Positions 52,779 to 63,065 are shown, numbered from the stretch's first letter. The stretch: 64,000 nucleotides of DNA from Maniola hyperantus (GCF_902806685.2 NC_048546.1:4030001-4094000); one strand, 5' to 3'. Translations and numbers: made by a program. The notes: generated by a model not told the origin, from the letters alone.

Positions 52779-52985
52779 CTATTTGGCTCGCAGATGTTAT
52801 GCGCCTCACGAGCATTTGCCACTTTCCTTGCTGCCCGATAGTCTGTTACACTCGTGCAAGGTACCGCCCACAGGACTTTTTTTGGTCGGTCCATATCATA
52901 GGCCACTTTCCTCGCCCCAAAAACGTCACTTCGCGATGACGACGACCATTCGGCCATGAGTGACGAAACCACGACTAAGAAGAAG
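52779..52985. other. GC-richer unassigned segment
   Basis: GGCTCGCAGATGTTATGCGCC through CATGAGTGACGAAACCACG has mid-range GC and overlapping short frames on both strands. It may be decayed LINE coding sequence. No family is recognised. Confidence 0.35.
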
Positions 52986-53226
52986 ATTTGACTAGCAGGT
53001 CATTTAACTCCCCATACAAGATTATCCTTAGTGTATTAAAAGTACCACCCCGTCGTATCCCCTGTCTTCATTTTATGTGATTTTATATTTCCACAGGTCC
53101 CGGTTTACTATCCAGTCTGGTTCATTTATGATAATAGTCAGCCATAATAATTACACTTTTATGTATTCGTACCCTATAAAATATTACGGCCATCTGGAAA
53201 TGGCCTTCAAGTTATATTATGTGATT

Positions 53227-53295
53227 AGCTTATCCCCGTGACTCCATCCGCGTGGACTTCACAAATTTTAAACGCCTATTTTAACCCCCACTGGC
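53227..53295 (+). repeat. Fam-B 5' fragment
   Basis: TTAGCTTATCCCCGTGACTCC then GCGTGGACTTCACAAATTTT. It breaks off after TTTTAACCCCC. Confidence 0.75.
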
Positions 53296-54208
53296 GTGTT
53301 TCTGAGTTAACTGCTGCTAACACAGGGTTAAATAAAGAATTTTTCGTGCGCCATCAAAAGTTAGAAGGAAACCTGGAGTTATAGTTTTAAATAATTTAAG
53401 TGTGAGGGTTTCGTCGCTAACACTGTGTTAGTGAAGTTTAATGTCAAAATATTGACAGACATGTGACGCGAAGTAGATTGCACCAAACCTCACACCAAAC
53501 CATCACCAAACGAACGAAATAAAATGTCTTTGAAAGTCTTCAAAAAACAAAACCCATGAGACAGACATAACTGCAGTTGCGATGTAGCTATCGCGCACTT
53601 GACAAATCTGCATCGCGCTCGTGCCCATACTAGAACTGCATGCCGATTGCACGCTGCAGTCCAAATTCCGACCATCTGGTCGTAACTCTTTGATATTTGA
53701 AAAATATGGAAACATTCTATAAGAATCACATTATAACATATCGAAAAGCCGTTTTGGCAGCGCCACTCAAATATTTTCCAAACAACGATCAAAGTTGTTC
53801 TAATGATATCCGGGTTTGATCCCTAACGATATCCGGGATTTTCCTTACGGCGTAATATGCAATTCGCTATGATGGATTATTGATGACACTTTCTTTATAC
53901 GAATTCTTTATTTTTACATCTTTTTGTTTAACAAAATTAGAACAAATTAAAGAAGAAATATTAAGTATTTTAACTGATGAACACATACATAACTTTTCGT
54001 TGCGGTGTCGCGTAAAAATATGACGTGATTTTTACGAAGATTTTCGGCTCTCCTGAAAAGTCGCGAAAACATCTGACCGCATCTTATTTCGAGAAATAAA
54101 TTATTATTTTCCATAGGTATTGCTGTAATCAACAAAATTTTAGTGATTGCTAGATTTAAAAAAATATTATTTATTATATATTCTAAAATAAATATTATTT
54201 ATTCAAAC
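53296..54208. other. No supported gene
   Basis: A 100-codon minus-strand frame (53490-53792) lacks motifs. ATGATATCCGGGTTTGATCC and ACGATATCCGGGATTTTCC at about 53803-53843 are short direct repeats. GCTAACAC words near 53315 and 53418 form a small inverted structure. Confidence 0.35.
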
Positions 54209-54433
54209 CTAGCTGATGCCTGCGTCATCGTTCGCGTGGATTTAGATTTTTGAAAATCCCATCGGAATTCATTGTTTTTCGGGATAAAAAGTAGCTTATG
54301 TCACTCTCCAGATCTTTAACTATACCCAATACCCATGCAAAAAATCACGTCGATCCATTGTTCCATTGCGACGTGATTGAAGGACAAACCAACAAACCTT
54401 CAAACCAACAAACAAACACACTTTCCCATTTGG
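54209..54433 (+). repeat. Fam-A copy
   Basis: CTAGCTGATGCCTGCGTCATC, TTCGGGATAAAAAGTAGC, AAAATCACGTCGATCCATTG and CCAACAAACAAACACACTTT. Confidence 0.88.
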
Positions 54434-54829
54434 GTAGAGATTGGAACAATGGGGCAAAACTACCGTTAATAACTGCGATAATTGAATTTGGAGTGAAATT
54501 AAACCTTTAATTTATTTTCTATTATAATATCAGTTATGTGAAAGTTAGTATGGTATGTAGGCACGTCTCTGTGCGAGTGGGACAACCGTATTAAAACAAT
54601 AACCTGGGAAAACAGCTATTTAAACAACGTAATTGAGAAATTAATTAATATGCTCAGTCCGAAAGCATTTATTATTCAGTAGTTCTTCGCATATTCTATG
54701 GTATCAAAGTTTGCTTTTAATGATCACTAATTGTAAAGATGTCGCTTATTAAAAATCAGTTCAAGAAACACATGTTATGAAGATGCAGAATAAGGTGAAG
54801 CGTGCTTGCCTATAGATACCTATTCAGTC
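54434..54829. other. No recognisable feature
   Basis: AT-rich sequence without supported features. Confidence 0.4.
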
Positions 54830-54832
54830 GTA

Positions 54833-55209
54833 AGGTCCAAATGCATTTGCACCGCGCTGCGCGACACGACACTGTGAGGCAAATATAATTTACTAGCTGA
54901 TGCGCCCGCGACTTCGTCCACGTGGAATTAAGTTCTTTTAAAAATCCTGTGGGAACTCTTTGATTTTCCGGAGTAAAAAGTAGCCTATGTCGCTCTCCAG
55001 GTATCTACCTATACCCATGCAAAAATCACGTCTATCCGTTGCACCGTTGCGACGTGATTGAAGGACAAACCAACAATCAAACACACTTTAGCATTTATAA
55101 TAAGGGTACTGATTAGAGTTTGTATGGAGTCAACGCGCACTTGTGCGACGCGGCAGTCACGTCACGTCGCTTCGCGTCGCGCAGCGCAGCACAAATACAT
55201 TAGGGACCT
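54833..55209. mobile_element. GC-rich fold-back MITE with Fam-A insertion
   Basis: The left arm AGGTCCAAATGCATTTG then GCGCTGCGCGAC is mirrored at the right by GCGTCGCGCAGCGC and CAAATACATTAGGGACCT. Flanks are GTA (54830-54832) and TTA (55210-55212), one base off a TTA duplication. A complete Fam-A copy fills the loop. End style and flanks resemble the 28536-31299 element. Confidence 0.72.
54893..55111 (+). repeat. Fam-A copy inside the fold-back
   Basis: CTAGCTGATGCGCCCGCGACTT to TTTAGCATTTATAATAAGGG. Its position between the MITE arms shows it inserted later. Confidence 0.88.
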
Positions 55210-55215
55210 TTAAGT

Positions 55216-55776
55216 TAATGGTATCTCAAGTAAAGACAGTTTCACACCATAGCAACACAGTGTGACACTGGGGCATGTTACAAGGCTGCTAGCTTAAATA
55301 ATAATTTAAAATTTAGAAAGAATCGTCAGCAGACTTTTGTACAGTATAGACGGTCACACCTGTGCGACATGAACGCGGGATACGAGACGCAATGCGGGAG
55401 AACGCGAATCTATATGTGCACACTGACAGTCGCATAGATGTTCATGGCGTCATTAAATACTGTGGTAGGCGATTACCGCGCGGATGACGTTCCCGCTTCG
55501 TACTTAGTCGCTTTGATCGCGCAGATTTGGATGATGCTTTACCTAATATTCAACAATAAATCTATTACAGCAAGATATTGCTTCGGGACAAAATAGAGTG
55601 CATGAGGCACTTATGGCTGCAAAATTAATGTTTCCATTTTTAGCATGACGCATTGTCGCATAATGTTGCTCCGGCGTAAAGGAGCCTGACACGACCTGCG
55701 AATTTTGGGTCCTTATGATTTTCGTTAAAAGTAATGACCATTTACTTTTTCATTGTGCTACACAAGAATACTAAAA
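55216..55776. other. GC-richer unassigned segment
   Basis: Between 55338 and 55515, GCGACATGAACGCGGGATACG, GCGGGAGAACGCGAATC and GACGTTCCCGCTTCG suggest a decayed GC-rich fold-back. The arms are too diverged to define. Confidence 0.35.
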
Positions 55777-55935
55777 GCAGCCTAATTCCGACATTTCAAG
55801 CCAACTCTTACAGAATAAACGATCTCTAAGAGCCAGCCGCGTACAATGGAAAACTTCGTAATTGCAAGGCGAAAGTTTTCAGGCCTAATCACATTCCCTC
55901 ATTGGCTGTCAATGTGTTACCAAGTTAAGTGATTT
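55777..55935 (+). repeat. Uncharacterised repeat P3, copy 1
   Basis: CTAATTCCGACATTTCAAGCC, AAGAGCCAGCCGCGTACAATGG, CTTCGTAATTGCAAGGCG and TCCCTCATTGGCTGTCAATG have collinear partners at 56765-56932. Confidence 0.65.
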
Positions 55936-56018
55936 ATAGCCAGATAGGCTCTGGATGATAATCTTTTCTCGTAACCTGATAACTGTCTAATTATTTCTAT
56001 TCCCCTACCATCTTCCCA

Positions 56019-56192
56019 TTTTTTTTTAAAGAATATTAGCCATGTTAAATGACTAATATTCCCCTTTCCTCTCCAACTAAGCGTCAAGCTTGTGCTAGGA
56101 GTAGGTACGACAATAGTGCAACGGGCGGGGTTTGAACCGGCGACCTTTCGGTTTTCAATCCACTCCTCTACCCGTTGAGCTATTGAGGCTCT
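56019..56192 (-). mobile_element. tRNA-derived SINE (SINE-2), copy 1
   Basis: On the minus strand the head reads GCCTCAATAGCTCAACGGG (A box), then GATTGAAAACCGAAAGGTC and GGTTCAAACCCCG (B box). The GAA in the anticodon position and flanking bases resemble tRNA-Phe. The body has GTCGTACCTACTCCTAGCAC. GAATATTAG / CTAATATTC form a 9-bp hairpin before the A-tail. A second copy is at 57500-57689. Confidence 0.85.
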
Positions 56193-56242
56193 ATTGATAG
56201 GAATGAGTTCAAAGTTTCGTCTTAGAGAAGGAAAATGAACAC

Positions 56243-56362
56243 ATGAGACCTCTCAGCCATGCAGGTTTCCTCGTGATGTTTTTCTTCACCGTTAAAGCAA
56301 GTGATTATTATTTAATTTCTTAAAACGGCCATAACTCCGAAAAGTTAGAGGTGCGTATAACA
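56243..56362 (-). mobile_element. SINE-1 internal fragment
   Basis: GCCATGCAGGTTTCCTCGTG, TTCTTCACCGTTAAAGCAAG and CTCCGAAAAGTTAGAGGTGC. The head is lost. Confidence 0.75.
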
Positions 56363-56476
56363 TGGTATATAAACCTGGACTATAAATATAAGTACTACAG
56401 CGTGGTTTGTTAACTGGAACTGATTGGCGATTTCCAAAACCATAGGAGAACTATCTTAGGAACCTATAGCTTTAAT

Positions 56477-56645
56477 GGTGAAAAAAACTTCCCGAGGAAA
56501 CCTGCACGACTGAGAGTTCTCTATAATGTTCTCAAAGGTGTATGAAGAATGGCAATCTTGACCGAATGCATTATATTGTATTATAATTTTAAGAGGAGAC
56601 ATGTGTTCGGTAGTGAGACAGCGATGGGTTGATCATGATAGAGAC
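56477..56645 (+). mobile_element. SINE-1 3' fragment
   Basis: TGGTGAAAAAAACTTCCCG, GGAAACCTGCACGACTGAG, ATGTTCTCAAAGGTGTATG and GACAGCGATGGGTTGATCATG. It is inverted relative to the fragment at 56243, and the two may derive from a rearranged insertion. Confidence 0.75.
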
Positions 56646-56764
56646 CTTATAAATAAAACCTGCCTGCTAGGTCCAGTAGTTTGGGCCATCATCTAATATT
56701 TGCCAGTCAGTCAAATTCTCTTTTATAAGAAAGCAATGTCCATTTAAAAAATTGAACACGAAAA

Positions 56765-56932
56765 AGGACCTAATTCCTACATTTGAGCCAAAATACAAAG
56801 AGTAAAATGGTCCTCAAAGAGCCGGGCCGCACAATGGGAAACTTTGTAATTGCAACGCGAAAGTTCTAAGCCGTAATGACATCCCCTCATTGCCTGCCGA
56901 TGTGCTCCAAAGTTCAGTGATTTTTCAAATTG
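56765..56932 (+). repeat. Uncharacterised repeat P3, copy 2
   Basis: ACCTAATTCCTACATTTGAGCC, AAGAGCCGGGCCGCACAATGG, CTTTGTAATTGCAACGCG and TCCCCTCATTGCCTGCCGATG align with 55777-55935. Confidence 0.65.
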
Positions 56933-56977
56933 TCTAATGGAAGTGCCATTATTCCTTAGCGAAGAATCTAAATCGGT

Positions 56978-57030
56978 ATATATAAAAGGAAAAGCTGACT
57001 GACTGAATGACTGACTGACTGATCATTGAC
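56978..57030 (-). repeat. Fam-B 3' fragment
   Basis: TATATATAAAAGGAAAAGC then (TGAC)n and GACTGATC. Only the distal end is present. Confidence 0.75.
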
Positions 57031-57499
57031 ATTTTGTCACGTTCTAATAAGAGCCTAAATGCTAAAGCTATCTCGCTCTAGCAGTAAGAGTCACAATAGG
57101 GCTACTTCTATAGGAAAGCTTCTGAGGTACTGAAAAAGACGTTACCTTCGACTCTTATGGTAGTGTGCGATTAACTCAAAAAGAAAATGGCATCTCTATG
57201 CAAATAACAAGGACGTTGGATATAGGCGCAAGGTCAGATGGACGTTCACAGAATAAATTGAAAATATTCGAGTTGAAATTGTGTTGGTCGTCTGAAATTG
57301 TATAAATATAATAATATCTTAAATTGCAAATTGGACTTTAGCGGCTCGACTCTGTAACCGTTATAGCTCATAAAATATAGGTTAAAACAAGGCAATCATT
57401 TAATTTCTTCAACTCATCATCAATTTTAACGAGTAGTTACGAGCGAACAGATGGACTCTGAAGATTGGCCATCGTGGTCAAAATTCGGTCGGGAAGACA
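57031..57499. other. No recognisable feature
   Basis: Unassigned sequence upstream of the second SINE-2 copy. Confidence 0.4.
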
Positions 57500-57689
57500 T
57501 TTTTTTTTTTTTTTTTTTATTATAAAGTATATTAGCCATATTAAATGACTAATATTCCCCGTTGCTCTCCAATTAAGCGTCAGGCTTGTGCTAGGAGTAG
57601 GTACGACAATAGTGCAACGGGCGGGGTTCGAACGGTTGACCTTTCGGTTTTCAGTTCACTCCTATACCGGTTGAGCTATTGAGGCTCTA
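57500..57689 (-). mobile_element. tRNA-derived SINE (SINE-2), copy 2
   Basis: On the minus strand: GCCTCAATAGCTCAACCGG, AACTGAAAACCGAAAGGTC, GTTCGAACCCCGC, GTCGTACCTACTCCTAGCAC, the TAATATT-type hairpin, and a long A-tail (18 T on the plus strand, 57501-57518). The long tail suggests a fairly young insertion. Flanking duplications are not resolved. Confidence 0.87.
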
Positions 57690-58138
57690 AATTATTATTT
57701 ATTATTTAGTACACAAATATAAAGATCTACAAAACTCATAATCATCTCGTAAGTCACTGTAATTAAGCTCATATGATGTCGCTATTTTGGATTTATGGAT
57801 ATCATTTTCCCTATCTGAAGGAATAATGTAATTATAGGCGAAATAACAGTTTCTCAGTGATCAAAATGGATGCCAACAAATTGAGGGATCAATAGAAAAT
57901 TTATACATAGTATACATTATTCATGGTTCCGGACAATGATGGCCTGATGTACTTACTGATAATACAGTCATTATGAACCTACGTAATGGATACAAACAAA
58001 TATCGGAAAAGGTCACTACTGATATCGTTTCATTATGTTTTGAAGCCATAGAATCTAATCTAAATTAAACTGTCCTATCCCATTACTGGGACATCAGAAT
58101 TCTCCACGATTCCCTATTCTGTGCCTCTTTGGGCCTCA
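57690..58138. other. No recognisable feature
   Basis: AT-rich sequence without supported features. Confidence 0.4.
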
Positions 58139-58430
58139 TCATAATCGTGATTAACCCATTGCCGGCCCACTACTGAGCATGGGTCTGGTCTCAGAATGAG
58201 AATGGTTTAGGCCATAGTCCGCCGCGATGGTCAAGAGCAGGGATTGACAGACTTCACCAACCTTTAAGAACATTATTGAGAAGTCTCACGCATGCAGGAA
58301 TCTCTCGATGTTTTCTTTTAGCAAGTGTAAAATTATATTACATTTAATTGCAAACACCATAGAGTTCAAACACACATATATTATCTCCTAAAAAGTTAGA
58401 GAGGTAGAGGTTGGGGATCAAATCCCCGAA
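58139..58430 (-). mobile_element. SINE-1 copy, diverged
   Basis: TGATTAACCCATTGCCGGCCC, GGCCATAGTCCGCCGCGATG, CACGCATGCAGGAATCTC and CTCCTAAAAAGTTAGAGAGG in plus-strand order. The tRNA-like head is largely gone. Confidence 0.75.
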
Positions 58431-58596
58431 GTACTGTTAACTTATCCTAATTCTTCACGCCATAATATTATAGTCGCATCCATCAATGGACGTAGTAGCC
58501 TGGCACGCTGGCGCTGATGTTTTTGGGTGTCCCAAAAAGAAGCAGCTTTTGCCCACAAGTCATCTGGTATATAGCAGACATGACCTACCTAATCAT

Positions 58597-58804
58597 AGAT
58601 GTAAGTTATGTGTCTGTCTGTTTGTCTGCTAGCTTTTCACGGCTCATCTGTTTATCCAAGTTTGACGAAATTTGGTACAGAGATAGCTTGCATCCCAGGG
58701 AAGGACATATTATTATGCTACTTCTTATCCCGAAAAATCAAAGAGTTCCCACAGGATTTTTAAAAACCTAAATCTACGCGGACGAAGTCGCGGGTATCAT
58801 CTAT
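58597..58804 (-). repeat. Fam-A copy
   Basis: GATGTAAGTTATGTGTCTG, GCTAGCTTTTCACGGCTC, CGAAAAATCAAAGAGTTCCC and GCGGACGAAGTCGCGGGTAT. A chance frame (58517-58771) crosses it. Confidence 0.82.
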
Positions 58805-59700
58805 TTGACATGTTTATCATAAGTAGGCAATAGTGTCCAAAAATTAGGGTAAGTATTTCAGATTTGATATTAATAAAAGGATAGCACTAGATTTAGACCT
58901 GTTAATTTAGTTTAGTTAAGAGATTGTGTACAAGAGAATCGGCACCAATAATAACAATAATACTTAAAACAGTCTTACTTAATCAACAGTCAACAACAAA
59001 ATTAAAGTAACATCTTAAAACATCTGACAAGATTGCCACGTGTGTTGCCAGTTTTAGCGTCAGTTCTGAGTGTAATTTAGACAATAAATATCAATCGATT
59101 ATATCCACATAAATATCAATTGATATACGACTGTATCGTGATATATTATATCTCGAACTTTGCTCGTGACACATGGAATAGAGGTTACCCGGACCGTTTC
59201 AGCTTGCTTGAGTACGTATTTGAAACTTTAGAACGTAGGTGCAAAACTTTGGAGGATGCTTGAGAAAGTTCATCTAAATTGTGAAATGTTTATTATAATA
59301 AGCTTATCAAAACAGATAAAGTACAAATAATATACACATAATATTTGCCAACACCCGGATTAGGTAGTTATTCTATTCAAATCCATATTGAATTATACAT
59401 TACGTTCTTACTAAAGAAGTATAATATTTTCTAGTTCTTATGACGTCTTTAACTAAAAAAGGAGCAAAATATACATAGATCCATTAGAAATACACAGAAG
59501 TTCCAATTATTATCCAATTACAAATTTTATTTACTCAACTTATCTGTGGTAGGATCTAAGAACCCATAGCACGATTATCCCAAGAAAACTTCTACAATTA
59601 TGTGATTAATGAAAAGGAATCTAGATCCTCAGTAATGAAGAATAGTATGACTTTATTTAAACCGTAAATTGTATTACTAAAGAATGTTTTCTAATTCAAG
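58805..59700. other. No recognisable feature (0.9 kb)
   Basis: AT-rich. ATAAATATCAATCGATTATA and ATAAATATCAATTGATATAC (59086-59130) are near repeats. Confidence 0.4.
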
Positions 59701-60174
59701 TTGGAACTGAATACCATACTGACAAATAGCGTAATATACTTTAGAAATAGCGCTAAAACCCCCAATAACTTATGGGAAGACTCACCGGCGTCGCAGCTCC
59801 TTCAATTGAATCTCGCCAAGCTTTTCAGTTTTCACCAAACATCCAAACTCATTTTCCCTTCACAACTAACTATGACACAGCGTTATCAAGTACACAGTGA
59901 GCAATATAAACAACATGAACATTTTGACATTGATGCTATGCACAAGTGGAGTTCGTGTCCTCACGGGGTGGTTCCACGTGGGTTGCGGAACACGTGCGTC
60001 CGGTACGGGTGTCGGCACCACACTGTCAGGGATGCTGCTGGTTGCTACGATACGGCACCCGTTTTCCACCCCCTGTGGATTGGCCGCCGCCCTAGACGAG
60101 CGCAACCTAGATCTACGTATAGATACTGTCTGTACGTCTTACGCTATTTCCTTGTTAAGGCTGTTGATAATTAG
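59701..60174 (+). other. Unrecognised 157-codon open frame
   Basis: The longest frame outside repeats and the retrotransposon. Its first half is AT-rich sequence and its second half crosses a GC-richer island (59955-60110) that is also open in a second plus-strand frame (59897-60196) and on the minus strand (59866-60105). Openness in three frames argues composition rather than selection. No domain, signal peptide or splice pattern is seen. An exon cannot be excluded. Confidence 0.15.
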
Positions 60175-60231
60175 GTACCTGCTGTATAATATATAATTAT
60201 TTTATACCTACACGATGGTATAAGGCGCATG

Positions 60232-60418
60232 TCTATACTAATATTAAAAAGAGGTAAAGTTTGTAAGTTTGTTTGTAGGAAGTAATCTCTGGAACTACCG
60301 AACTGATTTTGAAAATTCTTTAACCAGTAGAAAGCTAATTTATTCTGAGTGACATAGGTCATGACATAATCCCTACAAAATTGTAATAAGCTACCCGTGC
60401 GCAGCCGGAGCGGGTCGC
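60232..60418 (-). repeat. Fam-C copy 2
   Basis: CTATACTAATATTAAAAAGAGG, TAATCTCTGGAACTACCG and CCCGTGCGCAGCCGGAGCGGG match the copy at 36052. Confidence 0.72.
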
Positions 60419-60465
60419 TAGCTTTACGAGCATTCGTACTCATGTTTATAATAATTGTGCTCCTG

Positions 60466-60759
60466 TACCCGTAGTACAAGATTTTACGTCTCACCAAACG
60501 AAACCAAATTCGAGAGTCGAAATACTTCCGCGTTACAGTAAAATGGACCTAAACAGCCTTGAATTAAAGTCAAATATTCAATGCCACTGATTTTAATTTC
60601 GCAATGTTTCCGCTTGGAGCGCTGGCTGTAGAAGTGTAGACAAACTTGAGCTTTAAAACAAGGCGTTTAAGATCCAGTTTACTGTAACGCGGAAGTATTT
60701 CGACTCTCGAATTTGGTTTGGTTTGGTTTGGTGAGACGTAAAATCTTGTACTACGGGTA
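60466..60759 (-). mobile_element. Long-TIR MITE M3, copy 2
   Basis: The left end GTACCCGTAGTACAAG and the right end CTTGTACTACGGGTAC match copy 1. The middle (GGAGCGCTGGCTGTAGAAG) reads in the opposite orientation. Flanks TGCTCCT and TGTTCCT are a possible 7-bp duplication with one mismatch. Confidence 0.88.
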
Positions 60760-60849
60760 CTGTTCCTCGCAGAAGCTACGATGACGCTACAGCTCGTAGA
60801 GGTTGCTACACGTTGTTGTTTTGATATGAAATTTGATTATCACAACCAA

Positions 60850-61095
60850 CCTGGGGTCCCAAACTGCTGAAATAATTACCGGAAAGCGCAGCGTTGGTAG
60901 ATTTCCCACTAGATAGACGACGCTGGATCCAGGCGGCGCAAGACCGCGCCTTGGGAAGTCCCTACTCCCTAGTCCCTTCCAATTGAAAAGAGTAATTAAT
61001 AACCTAATTTGATTAAATTATTTGACTTTGACTTTGAGATCTATATCCAGTTGTAGACGTCAATCGGTTGATGACGATTACAACGACGCTGGTCG
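60850..61095 (+). mobile_element. RTE-type LINE 3' fragment with internal replacement
   Basis: CTGGGGTCCCAAACTGCTGA, AAGCGCAGCGTTGGTAGA and CCAGGCGGCGCAAGACCG, then a non-homologous stretch of about 75 bp (60965-61038), then CCAGTTGTAGACGTCAATCGG and TTGATGACGA. Confidence 0.75.
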
Positions 61096-61380
61096 TTGAT
61101 TATGATCATGACTAATATGTGGTATCTACTATTAACCGTCTAGCCAAAGTGGCTGTCATTGATTGAGCTAGTTTTAAGAGCTGTGGCGAGCACGAGATAA
61201 GCCATTGAGTCCAAAATGACAATGTCGAACTATGTCCTAAGATTATCTGTGTCGGTGAAGCCCTACGTCAGCTTAAGGCAATGTTGTGGCGATAATGTTG
61301 ATTCGATTAATATTAGTTAGTAGCAGGTATGTTTCTTGCGTTAAGGGTGACGTTCAGAAGTAACTTAAAGTACTGAGTCA
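61096..61380. other. No recognisable feature
   Basis: Unassigned sequence between the RTE tail and SINE-1. Confidence 0.4.
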
Positions 61381-61669
61381 TCATGACCATGATCAACCCA
61401 TTGCCTCCTCACTACAGAGAAGGATTTTGGCCATAGTCTACCACGCTGGCCATGTGCGGATTGGTAGACTTCACACACTTTTGAAAACATTGCGGAGAAC
61501 TCTCAGGTATGCAGGTTTCCTCACGATGTTTTCCTTCACCGTTAAAGCAAGTGACGTAAAATTAATTAAAACGCACATAGCTCCGAAAAGTTAGAGGTGC
61601 GTGCCCGGGATCGAACCCCCAACCTCCGATTACGAGCCGGACGTCCTTACCACTAGGCTATCACAGCTA
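61381..61669 (-). mobile_element. SINE-1 copy with well-preserved Pol III boxes
   Basis: On the minus strand the head reads AGCTGTGATAGCCTAGTGG (A box), AAGGACGTCC, TAATCGGAGG and GGGTTCGATCCCGGG (B box). The complete body follows, to GGCAATGGGTTGATCATGG. It is the best reference for SINE-1 in this window. Confidence 0.92.
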
Positions 61670-61904
61670 ATTGAAAAAAAAGTACTGAGTAGTGGATGCT
61701 AATACCTTTTACGACATTCATCCGTTTTGTTGTAGGACTGTAGGTTTAAATTTAAATAATTAATATCGCGCAAGTTTTACTGGAAGGTATGCACATGGAT
61801 GTAGGAAGAAATAATTCTTATGGTGTACTAGTTAAGTACTAGTAGGTACTTATTATTTCTATAGATATTCTTTTATTTTACATACTAACAACGCTTGTGC
61901 ACAA
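61670..61904. other. No recognisable feature
   Basis: ATGGATGTAGGAAGAAATAA near 61797 resembles 49387-49407, too short to interpret. Confidence 0.35.
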
Positions 61905-62080
61905 TCTTTAAACTACTTAAACTGCCTAAGGGACAGAGGTTGCGATCCGCGCTCTGGGGCCAACCTGGTCCAAAGGTTGTCCATTGCCATTCAGCGTGGC
62001 AATAGTTGCCCCTGGGCACCTTTGGCACAGGGGCAACCAGGGGCGGACTTTTTGACGACGTTTAATTTTAAGTTGGTAAG
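61905..62080 (+). mobile_element. LINE 3'-end fragment
   Basis: GGTTGCGATCCGCGCTCTGG, CCAACCTGGTCCAAAGGTTG and CCATTGCCATTCAGCGTGG match a lepidopteran LINE tail of jockey-like type by memory. An AT-rich 3' UTR follows, to AACAGTAAATAAATAC near 62200. Confidence 0.55.
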
Positions 62081-62345
62081 GTTTATTTAAGCTTGTATGT
62101 TTTAATTTAATATTTTTAAGTACTTTTAATTTAAATTTAAGTTTATATAATAGAATTGTATGTTTTTGTTAAATCATTTAAAACAGTAAATAAATACTTC
62201 ACTTAAACTAAAATGTTAGGTCAAAATAAAATATCAGTATCTCTTTGATAAAGCTTCTTCGTGAAAAGATCTAGATGTAGATTTGTCAATTTAGTTTAAT
62301 TTAAAGATTGTGTACAGTTGAGCAAAATTAGCCACTGTTTACGGC

Positions 62346-62489
62346 TGAGATCTATAGAGCACCACTTTGACTTTGTTCAGACTTAAGATTGAGTTAAAAC
62401 GAGACAGATTTATGTGAGAGATATAGTTCTGTCTCGTTTGAACTCTGTCTTAAGTCTAAGCAAAGTCAGAGTGCGTTCTATAGATCTCA
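62346..62489. mobile_element. Fold-back MITE M4, 144 bp
   Basis: The ends TGAGATCTATAGA and TCTATAGATCTCA open arms of about 62 bp that share CTTTGACTTTG, AGACTTAAGA and AACGAGACAGA. No coding capacity. The target duplication is not clear. Confidence 0.85.
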
Positions 62490-62564
62490 TTGTCTACGAA
62501 GACTTCCTAAAGGCTCGTTGGGACGTGATTTGTATTAATGAAGGCTAATAATGATGATGTCATC

Positions 62565-62715
62565 CGTCCACTAGGTGGACGGACGACATCAGACGAGATG
62601 CAGAGAGCCACAGGATTCAGGCGGCGCAAGACCGTTGCGTGTGGAAGTCCCTATAAGAGACCTATGTCCAGCAGTGGACGTCTAACGGTTGATGATGATG
62701 ATGATGAGTAATGAT
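62565..62715 (+). mobile_element. RTE-type LINE 3' terminus
   Basis: GGACGGACGACATCAGACGAG, TTCAGGCGGCGCAAGACCG, CCTATGTCCAGCAGTGGACG, then GGTTGATGATGATGATGATG. It is shorter than the copy at 51010 but better preserved at the tail. Confidence 0.87.
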
Positions 62716-62720
62716 GATGC

Positions 62721-63065
62721 ACTGAAATCTGAGTGCATTAATTATAGTGTAGGTACAGTATATGGAGTATCCTTACTCTGTGGTGTAGATGTCTACACCA
62801 CATGCTTTGAGCTGCGGTCTGCATCCTTTAATACAATTAGACATCCTACGCAAGTATCATTCATCCCGGCATCAAAACGGCGCCGCGCGGTGATCAATCA
62901 CCATCCCATTTGAAAGGGCGCCACGCCACGAGCAGGGGGTTCTCTCTTATAAATTTCCCAAACTGCCATTGAAATAAAAAGGCGACGACGTGGTTGATGA
63001 AGTAATTTATTTTATTGAAAAGAAAAACGAGTGATGTAGAAGACAACTTAATTATTATCTCTCAC
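62721..63065. other. No supported gene
   Basis: A 74-codon frame (62689-62913) starts inside the LINE microsatellite and is not taken as a gene. AAAACGGCGCCGCGCGGTG at 62875 is a small GC patch. Confidence 0.35.

Noticed and set aside
61600..61669. An additional functional tRNA gene (minus strand)
   Set aside because: The boxes are good but the sequence continues into the SINE-1 body, lacks a closed acceptor stem and has related copies elsewhere in the window.
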